DNA from: an uncultured Prevotellaceae bacterium
Lineage (GTDB): Bacteria; Bacteroidota; Bacteroidia; Bacteroidales; Bacteroidaceae
Reading direction: 5' to 3'
Assembly: GCA_946185485.1 (NCBI GenBank)
Contig: CAMHJQ010000030.1
Coordinates: 1 to 36,346 of the forward strand
DNA: 36,346 nucleotides
Below, piece by piece: positions 31,000-36,346 of this stretch; within the stretch, counting starts at the first letter, position 1, and each line of letters begins with the position of its first letter. A model generated the notes under the pieces. The model was not told where the DNA came from. It saw only the letters and a program-made list of their open reading frames with translations, and searched no databases. The position numbers and the translations under genes are program-made.

Positions 31000-31033
31000 A
31001 GGGAGGAGATGCAGAGTGTCGCATCCTCTCCCT
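31000..31033 (-). terminator. Rho-independent terminator of the DUF1573 gene
   Basis: AGGGAGGAGATGC (31000-31012) pairs with 31021-31033 over 13 positions with one mismatch and one G-T pair; the loop is 8 bases. On the minus strand it is followed by a T-rich run (TTTAATATTTTTTAATT). It lies 22 bp beyond the gene's stop. Confidence 0.8.
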
Positions 31034-31055
31034 ATCAATGGATATCTTACAGATG

Positions 31056-31454
31056 TTATTTTTGCTCGTCAGCTGCCGTCATATCGCCGGAAATATAGAG
31101 GCGGGTAATCTCTACGGCTCCGTTGGCATAGACGGTAATAAGCTTCTTGAAATGGCCAGGCCACTTACCCTCACCATTATATGTAACCTTGATTTCTCCT
31201 TTTTCACCTGGTTTCACGGGCGTTTTTGTGAATTCTGGGACGGTACATCCGCAGGCAGCAACAGCTCTATTTACAATTAGTGGCTCTTCACCAATATTGG
31301 TATATGTAAAAGTACACGTTACCTTGCCGTTCTTTTCTGAGAAAGAACCAAAGTCGTGTGTCAGTTTGTCAAACTTGATCTCTGCAGGTTTCTGGGCCAT
31401 AATAGCCGTCAAACCAAAAAGCAAAAACAGCGTTGAAAGTAATATTTTTTTCAT
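31056..31454 (-). CDS. DUF1573 secreted protein
   Basis: 132 residues from ATG at 31452-31454, beginning with the signal peptide MKKILLSTLFLLFGLTAIMA; a TTG two codons upstream is the only alternative. The DUF1573 domain follows, an immunoglobulin-like beta-sandwich, with the characteristic THDFGSFSEKNG and AACGCTVPEFTKTPV segments (C68-G-C70). Members are abundant exported proteins in Bacteroidetes and no molecular function is firmly known. The gene stands alone: a -7 box at 31485-31492 and a strong terminator at 31000-31033. Confidence 0.9.
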   Translation of the reverse strand: MKKILLSTLFLLFGLTAIMAQKPAEIKFDKLTHDFGSFSEKNGKVTCTFTYTNIGEEPLIVNRAVAACGCTVPEFTKTPVKPGEKGEIKVTYNGEGKWPGHFKKLITVYANGAVEITRLYISGDMTAADEQK

Positions 31455-31484
31455 TTCCAATTAAGTTGTTGTTTAATTACGATG

Positions 31485-31492
31485 CAAAAGTA
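31485..31492 (-). promoter_or_regulatory. -7 box of the DUF1573 promoter
   Basis: Plus-strand CAAAAGTA reads TACTTTTG on the minus strand, an exact TAnnTTTG match 30 bp before the start codon. The -33 element is not clear. Confidence 0.55.
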
Positions 31493-31564
31493 AGTTATTT
31501 TCTGTATATTTGTATCTTTTGACACGAGTTTTTTTGTTATTTTAATACTTTTAGCCTCTATTAG

Positions 31565-31596
31565 TTTGGTGATTCAAGAAAAACTCACTATCTTTG
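31565..31596 (+). promoter_or_regulatory. Consensus promoter of the antiporter gene
   Basis: TTTG (31565-31568), 20 bases, then TATCTTTG (31589-31596). Both elements match the Bacteroidetes consensus. The predicted leader before the ATG at 31625 is about 20-25 bases. Confidence 0.75.
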
Positions 31597-31624
31597 CACA
31601 ACCTATTAAAACTATACTGTATCT

Positions 31625-32998
31625 ATGACGCTGATTATAGTAACGATGCTCATCTTGGCCTACCTGTTGATTGCAACAGGCCACTTGACGGGTGTCAACA
31701 AAGCAGCCATTGCGATGTTCTTAGGGACCGTTGGGTGGGTGATCTATGTCTGTTGGGGGGCCGATTTTGTCATGCAGCAGCATCCGGATGACTATATGGA
31801 ATGGCTTGGAGGTACGATGCCTACCAGTGATACCGTCAAGCATTTTATATACAATAAGGTTTTTCTTCATTATGTCGGTAAGGCGGCTGCCATCGTCATG
31901 TTCTTGTTGGCTACCATGTCCATAGTCGAACTACTCAACAACAACGGCTGTTTTGACTTCATTACGGAGTGGATACGTACACGTAATTCTAAGCGACTGC
32001 TTTGGACCATCACACTGGCGGCATTCTTGCTGTCTGCCAACTTGGACAACCTGACAACAACTATGACGATGCTGGTCATCATGCACAGCATCCTGCAGAA
32101 TTCGAGACAACGCATGTATGTAGGGTCTGCCATTGTGTTGGCTGCCAACTGCGGAGGTTGTTTCACTGTGATAGGCGATCCCATAGGGCTAGTTCTTTGG
32201 GGTGATGGTGCAGTGACGGCCAGTCGTTTCTCGGCCTATTTGGTATTGCCAGTGATGCTGGCATGGATTGTTCCCACGATTCTCATCAACCGCGAACTGC
32301 CTGACCGGCTGGACACGGCATGGAGTCCTTCGCCCTATCGTGGTGACGATACCCGGTTGAATCGTTGGCAGCGTGTGGTCATGCTAATCGTCGGCATAGG
32401 AGGACTTTGGTTTATTCCGACATTCCATAACATCACCAAACTGGCTCCATTCCTTGGGGCATTATGTGTGCTATCGGTATTATGGGTAGTAAACGAGGCT
32501 TTTAACCACAAACTTATCCAGAGTGACCAGATGACACAACGCCGTATTCCCATTTCGTTGCAATATGGCGCACTCCAACAACTGCTTTTCGTTATGGGTA
32601 TCATGCTGGGCATGGGTGTCATCACCGAGACAGGAGTATGGGCAGATGTCGCTGCTTGGTTTGATACCTATGTTCATGATATATGGCTGATGGGCGTGGG
32701 AGCCGGCCTGCTGAGTGCTGTTGTGGATTCCTTTACCATCGCCATCAGCAACATCTCGTTATACGAAGTGGGGGTTGGCGAAGCATCTGTCAACGGTGCC
32801 TACTGGAGCGTAATTGCCTATACGACAGCCATAGGAGGCTGCCTGCTTTCTGTGGGAAGTGTCAGCGGATTGGCGTTGATGAAGACTGAACATGTCCGGC
32901 TGGCCTGGTACATCAAACACCTGACACCTAAAGTACTTTTAGGTTGGATTGCAGGCTATATCCTGCTTTGGCTTGAGATAAACATGGTGATTGTTTAA
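31625..32998 (+). CDS. NhaD-type sodium:proton antiporter
   Basis: 457 residues with about 11-12 membrane segments, of the ion-transporter superfamily containing NhaD and ArsB. Landmarks are GHLTGVNKAAIAMFLGTVGW (about 19-38), ATMSIVELLNNNGCFDFITE, the conserved membrane motif SANLDNLTTTMTMLV (about 137-151) and NCGGCFTVIGDPIGLVLWGD (about 177-196), equivalent to the GGxxxxIGD segment of NhaD. It should export Na+ in exchange for protons at the inner membrane. The gene has its own promoter and is separated from atpD by a further promoter. Another anion or arsenite transporter of the same superfamily is less likely. Confidence 0.78.
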   Translation: MTLIIVTMLILAYLLIATGHLTGVNKAAIAMFLGTVGWVIYVCWGADFVMQQHPDDYMEWLGGTMPTSDTVKHFIYNKVFLHYVGKAAAIVMFLLATMSIVELLNNNGCFDFITEWIRTRNSKRLLWTITLAAFLLSANLDNLTTTMTMLVIMHSILQNSRQRMYVGSAIVLAANCGGCFTVIGDPIGLVLWGDGAVTASRFSAYLVLPVMLAWIVPTILINRELPDRLDTAWSPSPYRGDDTRLNRWQRVVMLIVGIGGLWFIPTFHNITKLAPFLGALCVLSVLWVVNEAFNHKLIQSDQMTQRRIPISLQYGALQQLLFVMGIMLGMGVITETGVWADVAAWFDTYVHDIWLMGVGAGLLSAVVDSFTIAISNISLYEVGVGEASVNGAYWSVIAYTTAIGGCLLSVGSVSGLALMKTEHVRLAWYIKHLTPKVLLGWIAGYILLWLEINMVIV

Positions 32999-33017
32999 AA
33001 AAAAATCGGAAATCCTT

Positions 33018-33047
33018 TTTGCGTTTGATATTTTTTTTTTAATTTTG
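33018..33047 (+). promoter_or_regulatory. Promoter of the ATP synthase operon
   Basis: TTTG (33018-33021), 18 bases including a T run, then TAATTTTG (33040-33047), an exact -7 box. The leader before atpD would be about 45 bases. Confidence 0.7.
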
Positions 33048-33062
33048 CAAATCATTGACTAA

Positions 33063-34625
<1,563 letters not shown>

Positions 34626-34652
34626 ACATATACATTATTATATATAATAGGT

Positions 34653-34886
34653 ATGTTGAAACTCAAGATAGTAACACCAGAAAGAATCGAATTCGACGGA
34701 GAAGTGGAGCAGGTGGTGGTGCCTGGCACACAGGGCCAGTTTGAGATACTGACTAACCATGCGCCCATCATCTCAACGTTGCAGAAAGGCACGGTAGTGT
34801 ACGATGGTAACCAGCTTCAGATTCTGGGTGGATTCGTTGAGGTGCAGAAAAACGAGGTGTCACTCTGCGTTGAAAAGGCAGAATGA
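34653..34886 (+). CDS. atpC: ATP synthase F1 subunit epsilon, short form
   Basis: 77 residues covering only the N-terminal beta-sandwich (LKIVTPERIEFDGEVEQVVV and GQFEILTNHAPIISTLQKG). The C-terminal two-helix domain that brakes ATP hydrolysis in longer forms (about 130 residues) is missing; the gene ends with a normal stop, without sign of decay. Short epsilon subunits are known in the Bacteroidetes/Chlorobi group. Its TGA overlaps the next ATG by four bases (ATGA). Confidence 0.92.
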   Translation: MLKLKIVTPERIEFDGEVEQVVVPGTQGQFEILTNHAPIISTLQKGTVVYDGNQLQILGGFVEVQKNEVSLCVEKAE

Positions 34887-35146
34887 TATACGTCGCTGCA
34901 GTTTGCCTACTGACACTGTTGGGTGTAGCTTATGTGAAGTTATATGATGTCGTGAAAGCCCATCAGCCCGAAGCGTTACCAAAGTTCTACCTTATCATGA
35001 CGGTCATTCGCATGATACTTGTAGCCTCGTTGGCAGGAATTTACATCCTATTGGCTTCAGACAGGCAAGACGCCATCCAATTTGTAGCTATCTATATGGT
35101 GATGTATGCAGCGATGATGGTTGTAACACTCTCTATGAGACACTAA
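34883..35146 (+). CDS. Small membrane protein in the ATP synthase operon (AtpI-like position)
   Basis: 87 residues with three hydrophobic segments (about 1-20, 36-58 and 65-84). Overlapping atpC by four bases and lying just before atpB, it holds the place occupied by AtpI-type proteins in other operons, which assist assembly of the c-ring or Mg2+ supply. I see no diagnostic AtpI motif, so the functional label rests on position and size. Confidence 0.7.
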   Translation: MIYVAAVCLLTLLGVAYVKLYDVVKAHQPEALPKFYLIMTVIRMILVASLAGIYILLASDRQDAIQFVAIYMVMYAAMMVVTLSMRH

Positions 35147-35149
35147 CGA

Positions 35150-35177
35150 GTTAAGAATTAAGAGTCAAGAATTATGA
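35150..35177. repeat. 7-bp tandem array, four units, at the atpB start
   Basis: Units GTTAAGA, ATTAAGA, GTCAAGA, ATTATGA begin 4 bp after the stop at 35144-35146. The last unit contains the atpB ATG (35174-35176), so the array provides that start codon. Confidence 0.75.
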
Positions 35178-36229
35178 ATTGTAACTTGAAACGACTGCTT
35201 TGCATGGCACTCTTGCTGGTGGCAATGATGCCAGCGATGAAGGCAGAGGACTTCTCGGCCAAGGAGGTGGTACTTGAGCATATCAAAGACTCGCACGATT
35301 GGCACGTCACCGACCTTGGTGAGGGGAAGTCGCTGGTCATCCCTTTGCCTGTCATCGTCAAAAGCTCTACAGGTTGGCATGTCTTCTGCTCGTCACAGTT
35401 TGAGCACCATGCCGATGCCAATGGGCTGCGTCAGGGACCTTATGGTCTAGCCATTGCCACAGAGGGAGAGAATGCTGGCAAAATCGTGGAGAATGGTTCT
35501 CCCGTTCTCGACCTGTCAATCACGAAGACAGTAGCCGTGATGTTCATCAACGTAGCAATCCTGTTGTGCTGCATTTTATGTAGTGCGCGCTGGTATAAGA
35601 AGCGCAAGGCTTCCGACCCTGCACCTGGTGGATTCGTTGGCTTCGTCGAGATGCTGGTGATGTATGTGGTTGATGATATTATCAAGCCAGGAGTGGGCAA
35701 GGGTTACGAGAAATACGTGCCTTACCTGCTGACGTGCTTCTTCTTCATCTTCACCTGTAATGTGATGGGTCTAATACCGTTCCCCCCAGGTTCCGGTAAC
35801 GTGACGGGTAACATTGCCGTGACGTTCTTCCTGGCGCTCTGCACGTTCATTACAGTGCAGTTCTCGGGTAACAAGCATTATTGGAAAGATATCTTCTGGC
35901 CAGAGGTGCCCACATGGTTGAAAGCCCCCATCCCCATTATTCCCGTGATTGAGTTTGTGGGTATCTTCACCAAGCCCTTTGCCTTGATGATCCGTCTCTT
36001 TGCCAACATGATGGCAGGTCACGCCATTGCGGTGGCTATTACGTGTATCATCTTCCTCGTGGCCAGTCAGGCCGTTGCCGTACAGTTGTCTATGTCGGCA
36101 TTGTCAGTCATCATGAGCGTCTTCATGATGTGCCTGGAGTGCTTGGTATGCTTCATCCAGGCTATGGTATTCACCATGTTGTCAGCTGTGTTTATCGGTC
36201 TGGCACGTGTGGAGCCGGCACACGAGTAA
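35174..36229 (+). CDS. atpB: ATP synthase F0 subunit a, with N-terminal extension
   Basis: Forms the proton path next to the c-ring. The 351 residues include an N-terminal extension of about 120 residues beyond the usual core. It starts with a signal-peptide-like segment (MNCNLKRLLCMALLLVAMMP) followed by a polar stretch with HIKDSHDWHVTDLGEGKSLV. The core has NVMGLIPFPPGSGNVTGNIA and the essential arginine R274 in KPFALMIRLFANMMAGHAIA, equivalent to R210 of the E. coli subunit. The extension is typical of Bacteroidetes. Followed 65 bp later by atpE. Confidence 0.95.
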   Translation: MNCNLKRLLCMALLLVAMMPAMKAEDFSAKEVVLEHIKDSHDWHVTDLGEGKSLVIPLPVIVKSSTGWHVFCSSQFEHHADANGLRQGPYGLAIATEGENAGKIVENGSPVLDLSITKTVAVMFINVAILLCCILCSARWYKKRKASDPAPGGFVGFVEMLVMYVVDDIIKPGVGKGYEKYVPYLLTCFFFIFTCNVMGLIPFPPGSGNVTGNIAVTFFLALCTFITVQFSGNKHYWKDIFWPEVPTWLKAPIPIIPVIEFVGIFTKPFALMIRLFANMMAGHAIAVAITCIIFLVASQAVAVQLSMSALSVIMSVFMMCLECLVCFIQAMVFTMLSAVFIGLARVEPAHE

Positions 36230-36294
36230 AGGTGAAAAATAAAAGAATAAAAATTAAACATTAATAAATTAATAACTTAAAAATTTAAACAATT

Positions 36295-36346
36295 ATGATT
36301 ACAGCATTATTAGCAGCAGAAGGTGTTGCAAAGTTAGGTGCCGCAG
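36295..36346 (+). CDS. atpE: ATP synthase F0 subunit c, N-terminal fragment
   Basis: The first 17 codons (MITALLAAEGVAKLGAA) are present before the window ends. Position after atpB and the KLGAA segment that begins the first helix of the c-subunit support the call. The 65-bp gap before it is A-rich and holds no gene. Confidence 0.85.
   Translation, partial: MITALLAAEGVAKLGAA

Overview
The window is chromosomal DNA from a Bacteroidetes bacterium, most likely Prevotella or a close relative. Reasons: promoters of the TTTG-N18-21-TAnnTTTG type, a short primary sigma factor, no clear Shine-Dalgarno sequences, a Nudix-type AraR, the Bat aerotolerance operon, an atpD-first ATP synthase operon, and DUF1573 and DUF5686-like proteins. 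No rRNA, tRNA, CRISPR array, transposase or phage gene was seen.

Layout. (1) 1-191: the 3' end of a plus-strand gene resembling the PhoU-like tail of a Na/Pi cotransporter, closed by a perfect hairpin at 231-273. (2) 299-8288, minus strand: an L-arabinose operon transcribed from about 8345 downward: lipoprotein aldose 1-epimerase, SSS sugar symporter, Nudix regulator AraR, araD, a four-helix-bundle (S23) protein that looks inserted, araA, araB. (3) 8514-20725, plus strand: MoxR, DUF58, a BatD-like protein, BatA, a BatB-BatC fusion, a BatD-BatE fusion, then a PAP2 phosphatase, QueA and NadE. (4) 20754-29947, minus strand: a TlpA-like thioredoxin, AddB-like nuclease, AddA-like helicase-nuclease and a DUF5686-like outer-membrane protein. 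(5) 29987-31454, minus strand: RpoD and a DUF1573 protein. (6) 31625-32998, plus strand: an NhaD-type antiporter. (7) 33099 to the end, plus strand: atpD, atpC, a small membrane protein, atpB and the first codons of atpE.

How the genes work together. The arabinose block supplies mutarotation, Na+-driven uptake, isomerisation, phosphorylation and epimerisation to xylulose 5-phosphate, under a sugar-sensing repressor; its promoter region carries three inverted repeats. The Bat block encodes a MoxR ATPase with membrane-anchored VWA and TPR proteins of the envelope. AddA/AddB process DNA double-strand ends. The antiporter and ATP synthase handle ion gradients and ATP production.

The least explained signal is a set of short tandem arrays with an exact 7-bp period (8 bp in one case) at many gene junctions. 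Unit sequences differ between sites. Two arrays supply the stop codon of the neighbouring gene (araR, addA), and one lies in frame inside addB. Two arrays in inverted orientation bracket the S23 gene inside the arabinose operon, and the right-hand one abuts a perfect 20-bp inverted repeat that spans the araD stop codon. I know of no named family for these arrays.
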